From NCBI GenBank assembly GCA_025936195.1, contig JAICTW010000199.1:1-5903 (forward strand): a DNA stretch of 5,903 nucleotides. The letters run 5' to 3'. This DNA is from Flavisolibacter sp. Lineage in GTDB: Bacteria > Bacteroidota > Bacteroidia > Chitinophagales > Chitinophagaceae. The notes below the pieces were generated by a model. The model was given only the letters and a program-made list of their open reading frames with translations. It did no database searches and had not been told where the DNA came from. The position numbers were made by a program, and so were the translations under genes. Shown piece by piece: positions 1 to 5,312 of this stretch (the first letter of the stretch is position 1; the number at the start of each line of letters is the position of its first letter).

Positions 1-112
1 TAAAATAATGATCATCTTCCCTGTAAAATTCCAGTTTCAAATAAGGGAAACATTTATTGAAGCGGTCCTGCAAATCCTCCACCGTTTTGTTGTTGCTGAT
101 GAATAAGAGCAT
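1..112 (-). CDS. Partial gene, N-terminal 37 residues of a paralog of the upstream neighbour; function unknown
   Basis: This leftward reading frame starts with ATG at 112-110 and runs off the left edge, so only 37 residues are visible. An AGGTAATA sequence sits directly before the ATG and could act as a weak ribosome binding site. The start lies 9 bp after the stop of the 122-514 gene, so the two are probably cotranscribed. The peptide (MLLFISNNKTVEDLQ...) aligns without gaps to the first residues of that neighbour: T10, V11, F18, F22, P23, L25, K26, E28, F29 and R31 are shared. This makes the two genes a tandem paralog pair. The conserved pattern is a short hydrophobic strand, a helix beginning Thr-Val, and a second strand ending in Glu-Phe. 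I do not recognise a function, and nothing suggests an enzyme or a membrane protein. Confidence 0.75.
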   Translation of the reverse strand, partial: MLLFISNNKTVEDLQDRFNKCFPYLKLEFYREDDHYF

Positions 113-121
113 TATTACCTA

Positions 122-514
122 TTAAAGATGATTCCAGTTAAACCGATTGTTCATTTTTGTTTTTAAAGGTTTGGAAGCTTCTCTCCCCCAGGTGTTTTGT
201 TCCTGTAGTGTCAGATCGTCTGTGATGGTTGTGTCCATCCAAATGCCTTTTTGCTTTCTGAAAATGAGAACCGGCAATCCATATTGATGTTTGAATTTAT
301 GCTCCACCTCTTTCACTGTGTCTGTTGACCGGATATCAATGGCGCCTTCCTTCAGCACTCCACTGACCTCGATCAATTGCGTTGAAGGCTCTACTTCCTC
401 TGTACGCTCTTCTTCTGCCCTTCTAAGAAACTCAATTTTCAGGAAAGGGAATTTAGCACTGAATTCTTCCTTTATCTCACCGACTGTTCTCTCTGAAAGA
501 AGAATGATGTTCAT
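122..514 (-). CDS. Hypothetical cytoplasmic protein with an internal domain duplication
   Basis: The product is 130 aa, starting at ATG 514-512, with no signal peptide or membrane segment. I do not know its function. It resembles small uncharacterised proteins I recall from Bacteroidota genomes, with a C-terminal segment of the type W-T-T-D-LTL-EQN-G, but I cannot check this. Residues 10-31 and 66-87 align without gaps at an offset of 56: Thr-Val, an E at +3, a hydrophobic residue at +4, Phe at +8, an aromatic at +12, a hydrophobic strand and Phe-x-Arg/Lys. The protein therefore seems to contain two copies of one strand-helix-strand unit, joined by a charged Glu-rich linker (about residues 32-46). 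The C-terminus is basic and polar. A paralog follows 9 bp downstream in the same direction. The gene is divergent from gatC, and the spacer contains a possible operator. Confidence 0.8.
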   Translation of the reverse strand: MNIILLSERTVGEIKEEFSAKFPFLKIEFLRRAEEERTEEVEPSTQLIEVSGVLKEGAIDIRSTDTVKEVEHKFKHQYGLPVLIFRKQKGIWMDTTITDDLTLQEQNTWGREASKPLKTKMNNRFNWNHL

Positions 515-561
515 AATTTTCCGTTTATAAAATAAAATTAGAAAACTGGTCTATTGTATAG

Positions 562-574
562 AATGACGGTCATT
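562..574. promoter_or_regulatory. Perfect 6-bp-arm palindrome, possible repressor operator
   Basis: AATGAC-G-GTCATT is a perfect inverted repeat with a single central base, lying in the spacer between two divergent genes. GAC/GTC palindromes of this size resemble operators of TetR-family repressors, but no regulator gene is visible here. If the box TAATTTTA on the minus strand (533-540) is the -7 element of the leftward paralog pair, the palindrome would cover its -33 region, as expected for repression. That promoter assignment is weak. Confidence 0.3.
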
Positions 575-627
575 AGAAGGAAATATGAGATTGGTCAGAA
601 AGCTGTTATCTTAAAATCACAAACGAG

Positions 628-635
628 TATATTTG
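628..635 (+). promoter_or_regulatory. Bacteroidota -7 box (TATATTTG) abutting the gatC start
   Basis: TATATTTG matches the TAnnTTTG consensus exactly. It ends only 4 bp before the gatC ATG, so transcription would begin at or within a base or two of the start codon and give a leaderless or nearly leaderless mRNA. No good TTTG is seen 19-21 bp upstream. There is no Shine-Dalgarno sequence, which fits this reading. Confidence 0.5.
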
Positions 636-639
636 TTCC

Positions 640-942
640 ATGCAGGTAGATGATGCACTTATTGATAAACTTTCCAGGCTCGCGATGCTTCAGTTCAATG
701 ATGAAGAACGGGAAGAGATAAAAGCGGATCTGGAAAAAATGATCGGCTTTGTAGATAAGCTGAAAGAATTGGACACAACCGGTGTTGAACCATTATTGCA
801 CATGAGCAGCAACACGGATATTTTGCGGGAAGACGTTGCAGGCAATATGATCAGCCGTGAAGCCGCTTTGCAAAATGCACCTTTACATGATGATGAATAT
901 TTCAAAGTTCCCAAAGTCATTAAAAAACCTGCACAATCTTAA
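640..942 (+). CDS. gatC: Aspartyl/glutamyl-tRNA(Asn/Gln) amidotransferase subunit C
   Basis: GatC is the small subunit of the GatCAB amidotransferase, which converts misacylated Glu-tRNA(Gln), and in many bacteria Asp-tRNA(Asn), to the correct amide form in the cytoplasm. It wraps round GatA and stabilises its contact with GatB. The 100-aa length is typical. Family hallmarks are visible: an N-terminal helical part with LSRLAMLQF (residues 11-19), a helix with the FVDKL segment, then DTTGVEP (45-51), LREDV (62-66), a Arg-Glu-x3-Leu-x-NAP stretch ending at 81, and FKVPKVI near the C-terminus (88-94). gatA and gatB are not nearby, which is common outside Firmicutes. The gene leads a tight cluster: the next start is 3 bp after its stop. 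The TAnnTTTG box just before the ATG suggests a leaderless transcript. Confidence 0.95.
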   Translation: MQVDDALIDKLSRLAMLQFNDEEREEIKADLEKMIGFVDKLKELDTTGVEPLLHMSSNTDILREDVAGNMISREAALQNAPLHDDEYFKVPKVIKKPAQS

Positions 943-945
943 TTC

Positions 946-1647
946 ATGCAAGGCATTATTCATTTAGAAAGCATCCGCAAAAATTATTACCTCGGCAAGC
1001 AGGTTATCGAAGTGTTAAAAGGAATATCGTTCGATATTTTCAAGAATGAATACGTGGCGCTGATGGGTCCTTCCGGCTCGGGCAAAAGTACATTGATGAA
1101 TATTTTAGGATGCCTGGATACACCAACTTCCGGCAGGTATATTTTGAATGAAAAAGATGTGAGCAGAACCTCAGATAACGAATTAGCCGATGTTCGCAAT
1201 AATGAAATTGGTTTTGTGTTTCAGCAATTCAATTTATTGCCAAGACTGACTGCCGTAGAAAACGTAGCACTTCCATTAGTGTATGCCGGTGTTCCTAAAA
1301 AACAAAGAATGGAGAGAGCTATGGAAGTTTTAAAGAAAGTGGACCTTTCCGACCGAAGCCATCACAAGCCCAATGAAATGAGCGGCGGACAAAATCAGCG
1401 GGTGGCCATTGCAAGGGCTTTAGTAAACGATCCTGCTATTATTCTGGCCGATGAACCAACGGGTAATCTTGATTCCAAAACCTCATACGAGATCATGGAT
1501 ATTTTTACCAAAATTCATGAAACAGGCAATACAGTAATTCTTGTAACGCACGAAGAAGATATTTCTCATTATGCACACCGCATCATACGCCTGCGTGATG
1601 GAGTAATTGAAAGCGATAAACGAAGAGAAGCCACTGCCGTGCATTAA
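946..1647 (+). CDS. ABC transporter ATP-binding protein, MacB/LolD (MJ0796-like) type
   Basis: This 233-aa protein is a complete nucleotide-binding domain of the MacB/LolD/FtsE-like class, which powers MacB-type permeases that move substrates across or out of the inner membrane without the usual transport channel. All functional motifs are present: Walker [10 protein letters not shown] (41-49), Q-loop in VFQQFNLLP (91-99), signature MSGGQNQR (145-152), Walker B IILADE (165-170), D-loop NLDS (174-177) and switch His202 in THEED. The signature has Met for the usual Leu and Asn for the usual second Gln or Glu; both are mild changes. The C-terminal tail (KRREATAVH) is short and polar. No permease or membrane-fusion gene is adjacent, so the partner must be encoded elsewhere. 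Substrate cannot be deduced. The start lies 3 bp after gatC with no Shine-Dalgarno sequence, implying cotranscription or translational coupling. Confidence 0.92.
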   Translation: MQGIIHLESIRKNYYLGKQVIEVLKGISFDIFKNEYVALMGPSGSGKSTLMNILGCLDTPTSGRYILNEKDVSRTSDNELADVRNNEIGFVFQQFNLLPRLTAVENVALPLVYAGVPKKQRMERAMEVLKKVDLSDRSHHKPNEMSGGQNQRVAIARALVNDPAIILADEPTGNLDSKTSYEIMDIFTKIHETGNTVILVTHEEDISHYAHRIIRLRDGVIESDKRREATAVH

Positions 1648-1652
1648 TTTCG
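1645..1652 (+). promoter_or_regulatory. Possible -7 box (TAATTTCG) overlapping the ABC gene's stop codon
   Basis: TAATTTCG differs from TAnnTTTG at one base and lies 4 bp before the adenosyltransferase ATG, the same geometry as at gatC. Its first three bases are the TAA stop of the preceding gene. It may give the downstream gene its own leaderless transcript, but one mismatch and the absence of a clear -33 element keep this uncertain. Confidence 0.25.
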
Positions 1653-1656
1653 CAGC

Positions 1657-2217
1657 ATGGCAATTAAGATCTATACAAAAACAGGTGATAAAGGAAACAC
1701 TTCACTCATTGGCGGAACAAAAGTTCCCAAGAATGATATTCGCGTAGAAACTTACGGCACGGTTGATGAATTGAATTCGTGGATTGGATTGGTGAACGAT
1801 CAACTGAATGATGAGAGCTTAAAGGATGAATTAAAAAAAATCCAGGACCGTTTATTTACCATTGGTTCTTCGCTGGCAACAGATGCGGAGAAAGAAACGA
1901 AAATGAAATTGCCCGATCTCAAAAGCAGCGACATTGACCTTTTGGAGAAGAGAATTGATGAAATGACTGCTCAATTACCACCGATGAAAAATTTTATTCT
2001 GCCCGGCGGACATGTAACCGTTTCTTCCATTCATATCACCCGTTGCGTTTGCCGCCGTGCCGAACGGTTGGCTGTGAACATGCTTCAACATGAATTATTT
2101 GTTGATGAAAAGGTGATACAGTATTTGAATCGCTTAAGCGATTATTTATTTACGCTGGCCAGATTTGTTGCGCAGAAATTAGGAGTGGAAGAAATTCCAT
2201 GGAAAGCAAGAGTCTGA
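1657..2217 (+). CDS. pduO: PduO-type cob(I)yrinic acid a,c-diamide / cob(I)alamin adenosyltransferase
   Basis: The enzyme transfers the 5'-deoxyadenosyl group of ATP to cob(I)alamin or corrinoid precursors to make adenosylcobalamin, the coenzyme of methylmalonyl-CoA mutase and other radical enzymes. PduO-type proteins are cytosolic trimers of five-helix bundles. The 186-aa sequence is full length and shows the family pattern: the N-terminal ATP-binding segment TGDKGNTSLIGG (9-20), GTVDELNSWIG (34-44), FILPGG (113-118), the Arg-rich helix RCVCRRAER (129-137) that contacts ATP phosphates, and YLNRLSDYLFTLAR (166-179). The end EEIPWK is usual for Bacteroidota members; the last residues Arg-Val run into the repeat element downstream, whose GTCTGAAC sequence contains the TGA stop. 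The gene begins 9 bp after the ABC ATPase and is last in the cluster. Other cobalamin genes are absent, so a salvage role is likely. Confidence 0.95.
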   Translation: MAIKIYTKTGDKGNTSLIGGTKVPKNDIRVETYGTVDELNSWIGLVNDQLNDESLKDELKKIQDRLFTIGSSLATDAEKETKMKLPDLKSSDIDLLEKRIDEMTAQLPPMKNFILPGGHVTVSSIHITRCVCRRAERLAVNMLQHELFVDEKVIQYLNRLSDYLFTLARFVAQKLGVEEIPWKARV

Positions 2218-2269
2218 ACTATGATTTTGGTGGATTCAGAAGACTATAAAGAAAATCAACCTTCATAGC

Positions 2270-2304
2270 AAAAGAGTCTTCGGGTTTAAAGCCTCTTTTA
2301 TTTT
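2270..2304 (+). terminator. Intrinsic terminator of the gatC-ABC-pduO cluster
   Basis: AAAAGAG (2270-2276) pairs with CTCTTTT (2293-2299); after a one-base mismatch CTT (2278-2280) pairs with AAG (2289-2291), with an 8-nt loop. The right arm merges into a T-rich run (TTTTATTTT, 2296-2304). It lies between convergent genes and may also slow leftward transcription from lolD, although the minus-strand T run is shorter. Confidence 0.65.
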
Positions 2305-2329
2305 CCATAAATCCATTTAATCCACCCAA

Positions 2330-2357
2330 ATTATGGTTCAGACATTATGGTTCAGAC
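2330..2357. repeat. 14-bp perfect tandem duplication at the lolD stop
   Basis: ATTATGGTTCAGAC occurs twice in direct succession (2330-2343 and 2344-2357). The second copy contains the lolD stop codon (TTA at 2345-2347 on the plus strand) and the last three sense codons; the first copy repeats the same stop downstream of it. The duplication does not change the protein. Replication slippage within the larger repeat arm is the simplest explanation. Confidence 0.9.
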
Positions 2358-3001
2358 ATCTTCCCATCCTTCATTGTCAACGTTCTATCGCTCAATTGCG
2401 CCAGTTCCTCATTGTGTGTAACGATCAAAAAAGTTTGATTGAATTCTTTGCGGAGATCAAAAAACAATTGGTGCAATTCTTTGGCATTGGCCGTATCTAA
2501 ATTGCCTGTGGGTTCGTCGGCAAAAACAATATCGGGTTTATTGATCAGGGCACGGGCAACGGCTACTCTTTGCTGCTCGCCGCCGGAAAGTTGGCTGGGT
2601 TTGTTTTCCAATCGCTTGCTTAATCCCAAAATTTCCAATAATTCTTCAGCCCTTTGCTTCACTTCAGTTTTACTTTTGGACGCAAGCCACCCGGGAATGC
2701 ATACATTCTCCAGCGCTGAAAATTCGGGGAGCAAATGATGGAACTGAAAGACAAAACCGATGTGCTTATTACGAAAGCCTGCCAGTTTATTACCCTGCAG
2801 ATGGCTGATAATTTCATTTTCTAAAAACACTTCTCCTTTGTCAGCCTTGTCCAGCGTTCCCAAAATATGAAGCAGCGTTGATTTTCCTGAGCCGGAAGGG
2901 CCAACGATACTCACAATTTCACCTGAGTTGATGGCAATGTCCACACCTTTCAACACTTCTACCGGGCCATATCTTTTATGAATATTTTTTGCTGTTAACA
3001 T
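2345..3001 (-). CDS. lolD: Lipoprotein-releasing system ATP-binding protein LolD
   Basis: LolD is the cytoplasmic ATPase of the LolCDE-type complex that extracts outer-membrane lipoproteins from the inner membrane. The 218-aa frame from ATG 3001-2999 contains Walker [10 protein letters not shown] (34-42), Q-loop [18 protein letters not shown] (83-100), signature LSGGEQQR (138-145), Walker B IVFADE (158-163), D-loop NLDT (167-170) and His196. The [13 protein letters not shown] stretch closely matches proteobacterial LolD and separates this protein from the MacB-like ATPase at 946-1647. A five-codon longer frame starts with TTG at 3016, but the ATG gives the normal N-terminus ([12 protein letters not shown]) and a plausible promoter ends just upstream. 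No LolC/E-type permease is adjacent. The last residues (KMSEP) and the stop codon derive from the repeat element at 2212-2357. The exact lipoprotein-release role is inferred from similarity. Confidence 0.9.
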   Translation of the reverse strand: MLTAKNIHKRYGPVEVLKGVDIAINSGEIVSIVGPSGSGKSTLLHILGTLDKADKGEVFLENEIISHLQGNKLAGFRNKHIGFVFQFHHLLPEFSALENVCIPGWLASKSKTEVKQRAEELLEILGLSKRLENKPSQLSGGEQQRVAVARALINKPDIVFADEPTGNLDTANAKELHQLFFDLRKEFNQTFLIVTHNEELAQLSDRTLTMKDGKMSEP

Positions 3002-3017
3002 TTCCGTACAATTCAAT

Positions 3018-3048
3018 CAAATATCCTTAAACAATACCGCACAGCAAA
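3018..3048 (-). promoter_or_regulatory. Probable lolD promoter (TTTG-N19-GATATTTG)
   Basis: On the minus strand TTTG (3048-3045) is followed after 19 bp by GATATTTG (3025-3018), which differs from TAnnTTTG only in the first base. Transcription would start about 10 nt before the lolD ATG. The spacing equals that of the divergent promoter at 3075-3105. Confidence 0.5.
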
Positions 3049-3074
3049 GGCTGTCCCAAGGTTTTTAAACAACA

Positions 3075-3105
3075 TTTGGAAAATTGGTGAATAAAACTAC
3101 ATTTG
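3075..3105 (+). promoter_or_regulatory. Consensus Bacteroidota housekeeping promoter for the 74-aa acidic protein gene
   Basis: TTTG (3075-3078), 19 bp, TACATTTG (3098-3105) matches the published Bacteroidota consensus TTTG-N19-21-TAnnTTTG at every fixed position. Transcription should begin near 3110, giving an untranslated leader of about 80 nt before the ATG at 3191. I see no riboswitch-like fold or small reading frame in that leader. Confidence 0.75.
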
Positions 3106-3190
3106 CGAAAAATTTGAAGGGTTTGATTCAGCGGAGTTGGCACAGAAATTACACATCAGTTTTTCAAAATAACACTTAAAATACAGCACG

Positions 3191-3415
3191 ATGTTTTGGA
3201 CGTTAGAATTAGCATCCTACCTTGAGGAAGCACCCTGGCCGGCTACTAAGGACGAGTTGATAGACTATTCCATTCGTTCCGGTGCGCCAATCGAGGTGAT
3301 CGAAAACTTGCAGGAACTGGAAGATGAAGGTGGTGAAGTCTATGAAAGCATTGAGGACATCTGGCCGGATTATCCTTCGCAGGAAGACTTTTTGTTTAAT
3401 GAAGACGAGTATTAA
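3191..3415 (+). CDS. Small acidic DUF2795-like protein
   Basis: The 74-aa product (MFWTLELASYLEEAPWPATKDEL...) resembles the short DUF2795-type proteins widely kept in Bacteroidota; I recognise it from the pattern of a leading helix, the W-P-A-T-K-x-E-L-I-D-Y core (residues 16-26) and a Glu-rich helix that ends in IWPDYP. The function of this family is not known. The protein is extremely acidic, with more than 20 Asp and Glu residues against one Lys and one Arg, and has no signal peptide or membrane segment, so it should be a soluble cytoplasmic protein. It has its own near-perfect promoter 85 bp upstream and an intrinsic terminator 19 bp downstream, so it is transcribed alone, probably constitutively and strongly. 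There is no Shine-Dalgarno sequence before the ATG. Confidence in the gene is high; the family assignment comes from memory. Confidence 0.85.
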   Translation: MFWTLELASYLEEAPWPATKDELIDYSIRSGAPIEVIENLQELEDEGGEVYESIEDIWPDYPSQEDFLFNEDEY

Positions 3416-3433
3416 AAGAAATGATTTTTTGAT

Positions 3434-3464
3434 AAGAGCCGTTACGATGAGTAGCGGCTTTTTT
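3434..3464 (+). terminator. Strong intrinsic terminator after the acidic protein gene
   Basis: AGCCGTTAC (3437-3445) pairs with GTAGCGGCT (3451-3459) around the 5-nt loop GATGA, with one G-U pair, and is followed by a run of six T (3459-3464). The stem is GC-rich at its base. It begins 19 bp after the stop codon and separates this unit from the convergent gene at 3482-3847. Confidence 0.88.
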
Positions 3465-3481
3465 GTTATTGTTGTGTCGAA

Positions 3482-3847
3482 TTATCTGGATTCATACTCT
3501 TCCAATACTTTGCCCGTTGAAGGGTCAACAATCAAATTAAAAGAGCACCAATTATTTAGTCGAAGTTTATTTTCATAAATAAGAATATTTGTGAAGGGAC
3601 AATCCTTATTAAAGCGGGTCTTCACATTTTCAAAATCAACTTGCCATTTTATACATTTCTCAGCCAGACTAATTCCAAAAACATTCCTATTATATTTTGT
3701 TTTAGGAGGAATTTCCAACAAAATGATTAACATGTTTGAGACTTCTAAAAGTTTATAAATTGAATGCTCAAATGATAATAACTGACTTCCAATAATCAAT
3801 TCATTTGGTAAGCTGCCAATCTTGTATGATTCATTTGACTCTTTCAT
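3482..3847 (-). CDS. AT-rich hypothetical protein, function unknown
   Basis: The frame encodes 121 aa from ATG 3847-3845, without signal peptide or membrane segment. I do not recognise it with confidence. It reads like a real protein: hydrophobic and charged residues alternate in strand-like patterns, for example residues 39-46 (MLIILLEI), NVFGIS...IKWQV (55-70), CPFTNILIYENKLRLNNWC (83-101) and LIVDPSTGKVLEE (105-117). The GIS-x-IKW and VDPSTGKVL pieces resemble single strands of PQQ-type or similar beta-propeller repeats, so an all-beta fold is possible. Base composition is clearly lower in GC than the neighbours: two 60-base lines count at 28% and 32% GC, against 45% for a line in pduO. 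This hints at later acquisition. No promoter box or Shine-Dalgarno sequence is seen upstream. It is convergent with the acidic protein gene and lies 96 bp downstream of dctA. Confidence 0.65.
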   Translation of the reverse strand: MKESNESYKIGSLPNELIIGSQLLSFEHSIYKLLEVSNMLIILLEIPPKTKYNRNVFGISLAEKCIKWQVDFENVKTRFNKDCPFTNILIYENKLRLNNWCSFNLIVDPSTGKVLEEYESR

Positions 3848-3943
3848 ATTAGTACTTAGCAGAAGCGGTTTGTTCCAATGAAGACTGGTGTTTTTTATTT
3901 ATCCAACCCACACTTCAACCAATCCTCAAACTCATGCCTCACC

Positions 3944-5245
3944 TTAATCAATTGGCTGTTCTATCAATTTTGCATTCGTTCGTTTGTGTTCCACTATCTT
4001 TTTGTAAACATTCATATCAACCGCATTTTCGCTTCTGGCAATAACCACCGTTGCTACCGAATTGCCGATCATATTTGTCATGGCTCTTGCTTCGCTCATA
4101 AAACGGTCAACACCGATCAACATAGCCAAACCTTCAACGGGCAATACTTTCATGGCAACAAGTGTAGAAGAAAGAACAATAAATCCACCGCCTGTTACCG
4201 CAGCAGCACCTTTACTCGTAAGCATTAAAATTCCAACAATGGTGAGTTGCTGTGCCAATGAAAGCGGAATATGGTAAGCTTGTGAAATAAACAAAACCGC
4301 CATGCTTAAATAAATCGTTGTTCCGTCTAAATTAAAACTGTAACCTGTTGGAATTACCAGCCCAACTACACTTCTATCGCAACCGGCAGCTTCTAATTTT
4401 TGCATAAGGTTCGGCAATACGGCTTCGCTGCTGCTGGCGCCCAGAACAATTAAAATTTCTGCTTTAATGTAGCCAAGCAATTTCCATAAGCTGAACCCGT
4501 AAGCCCTTGCAATAATATTGAGCACAATAAAAATGAAAAGAACAGCAGTAATATAGAAGCTTAGCATCAACGCACCGAGTGCTGTTAAACTTTTAAATCC
4601 GAAAGAGCCAACCGTGTATGCCATTCCGCCAAAAGCGCCAACAGGGCTCACCTGGATAATTATTTTAAGAACATGGAACAAAACTTTATCGATGGTTTCA
4701 AAAGAGCGGATCAAACCTTCGCCCTGTGTTCCCAATGCTCTTAATCCGAAACTGAAAAGGATGCCAAAGAATAAAATGGAAAGGATCTCACCATTGGCAA
4801 ATGCGCCAATAATATTTTCGGGCACAATGCCGGAAATAAAATGTCCCCAATCCCATTTTTGTGCACCGGTTGTATATTTTGAAATATCAACACCTGAAAA
4901 GCTCCCAGGATCAACATCATTACCGGGCTTTATAAAATTCACTACCAGCAATCCAATGATGAGAGCAACAGTGCTAACTATTTCAAAATATAAAATGGCT
5001 TTCCCGCCAACCCTGCCCACCGTTTTCATTTTGCCTGCACCAACAATCCCCAAAATGATCGTAAAGAAAATGATGGGTGCGATCATCATTTTAATGAGAT
5101 TAATAAAGGTATCGCTGATCAGTTTTGCTATATTGATCCATTGCGTTCTTGTGGCATCAGGCAGATCATGAATGATAAAACCGGCAAGAATTCCGAGGAG
5201 AATTCCAATGAGTACCTGCACATACAGTATGCGGAAAAATTTCAT
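3944..5245 (-). CDS. dctA: C4-dicarboxylate:cation symporter, DctA type (DAACS/SLC1 family)
   Basis: DctA imports succinate, fumarate, malate and similar C4-dicarboxylates across the inner membrane with protons or sodium. The 433-aa length is close to E. coli DctA (428). The frame has hydrophobic segments throughout and the family's signature elements: the serine-rich hairpin GASSSEAVLP (269-278), GLVIPTGYSFNLDGT (295-309), TSKGAAAVTGGGF (343-355) and DRFMSEARAMTN-x-GN (380-395). NLDGT, the SSSE motif and the FMSEARA segment are the DctA forms; glutamate transporters usually have NMDGT, so dicarboxylates are more likely than glutamate. A frame three codons longer starts at TTG 5254; I chose ATG 5245 because MKFFRILYVQ is a normal start for the first membrane helix. 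It follows the thioredoxin-like gene by 67 bp. No terminator hairpin is evident after the stop. Confidence 0.93.
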   Translation of the reverse strand: MKFFRILYVQVLIGILLGILAGFIIHDLPDATRTQWINIAKLISDTFINLIKMMIAPIIFFTIILGIVGAGKMKTVGRVGGKAILYFEIVSTVALIIGLLVVNFIKPGNDVDPGSFSGVDISKYTTGAQKWDWGHFISGIVPENIIGAFANGEILSILFFGILFSFGLRALGTQGEGLIRSFETIDKVLFHVLKIIIQVSPVGAFGGMAYTVGSFGFKSLTALGALMLSFYITAVLFIFIVLNIIARAYGFSLWKLLGYIKAEILIVLGASSSEAVLPNLMQKLEAAGCDRSVVGLVIPTGYSFNLDGTTIYLSMAVLFISQAYHIPLSLAQQLTIVGILMLTSKGAAAVTGGGFIVLSSTLVAMKVLPVEGLAMLIGVDRFMSEARAMTNMIGNSVATVVIARSENAVDMNVYKKIVEHKRTNAKLIEQPID

Positions 5246-5251
5246 GCAGGT

Positions 5252-5259
5252 CAATATTA
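5252..5259 (-). promoter_or_regulatory. Possible -7 box (TAATATTG) before dctA
   Basis: On the minus strand TAATATTG differs from TAnnTTTG at one position and ends 6 bp before the dctA ATG. A clear TTTG at the correct spacing is lacking. It supports a separate, short-leader dctA transcript only weakly. Confidence 0.22.
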
Positions 5260-5312
5260 CAAATTTTCAAAGCAGGGCTGAAGAAGTAAAGCTGTTGTTG
5301 AAAACTTCTGTA

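Larger units (their letters stand above)
515..639. other. Divergent intergenic spacer
   Basis: This 125-bp AT-rich spacer separates the leftward paralog pair from gatC. It holds the palindrome at 562-574, the gatC -7 box at 628-635 and a weak TAATTTTA box on the minus strand (533-540). I see no RNA gene or small reading frame with support. Confidence 0.6.
2212..2357. repeat. Inverted-repeat element with GTCTGAAC ends spanning the stops of two convergent genes
   Basis: The arms 2212-2236 and 2319-2343 are inverted copies of each other, matching at 22 of 25 positions. Each begins with GTCTGAAC and ends with GGTGGATT read inwards. Two of the three differences (T2220 against G2335, G2223 against T2332) become G-U pairs in a rightward transcript, leaving one mismatch (T2228/C2327). 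The arms enclose a terminator hairpin. The right arm continues into a 14-bp tandem duplicate (2344-2357). The TGA of pduO and the TAA of lolD both lie inside the repeat sequence. It may be a dispersed intergenic repeat or a small non-autonomous element; copy number cannot be judged from one window. Confidence 0.7.

Noticed and set aside
3110..3190. The 80-nt leader of the acidic protein gene as a riboswitch or attenuator.
   Set aside because: I found no convincing long stem, conserved motif or leader peptide in it.
3898..3960. Short minus-strand frame ending ...VRHEFEDWLKCGLDK after dctA, which looks like a possible gene remnant.
   Set aside because: It is only 21 codons between stops and partly overlaps the end of dctA in another frame; too short to separate from chance without a database search.
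3878..4228. Rightward frame of 116 codons over the 3' part of dctA.
   Set aside because: It is antisense to a well-supported transporter gene, has an atypical Cys/His/Asn-rich composition and no start signals.
4614..5171. Rightward 185-codon frame antisense to dctA.
   Set aside because: Its Pro/Ile/Met-rich product is what the reverse of a membrane protein gene yields; dctA on the other strand has all its family motifs.
5246..5254. TTG start extending dctA by three codons; similar TTG extensions for lolD (3016) and the TlpA-like gene (5870).
   Set aside because: In each case the internal ATG gives the normal family N-terminus, and for lolD and dctA a possible -7 box overlaps or adjoins the extension.
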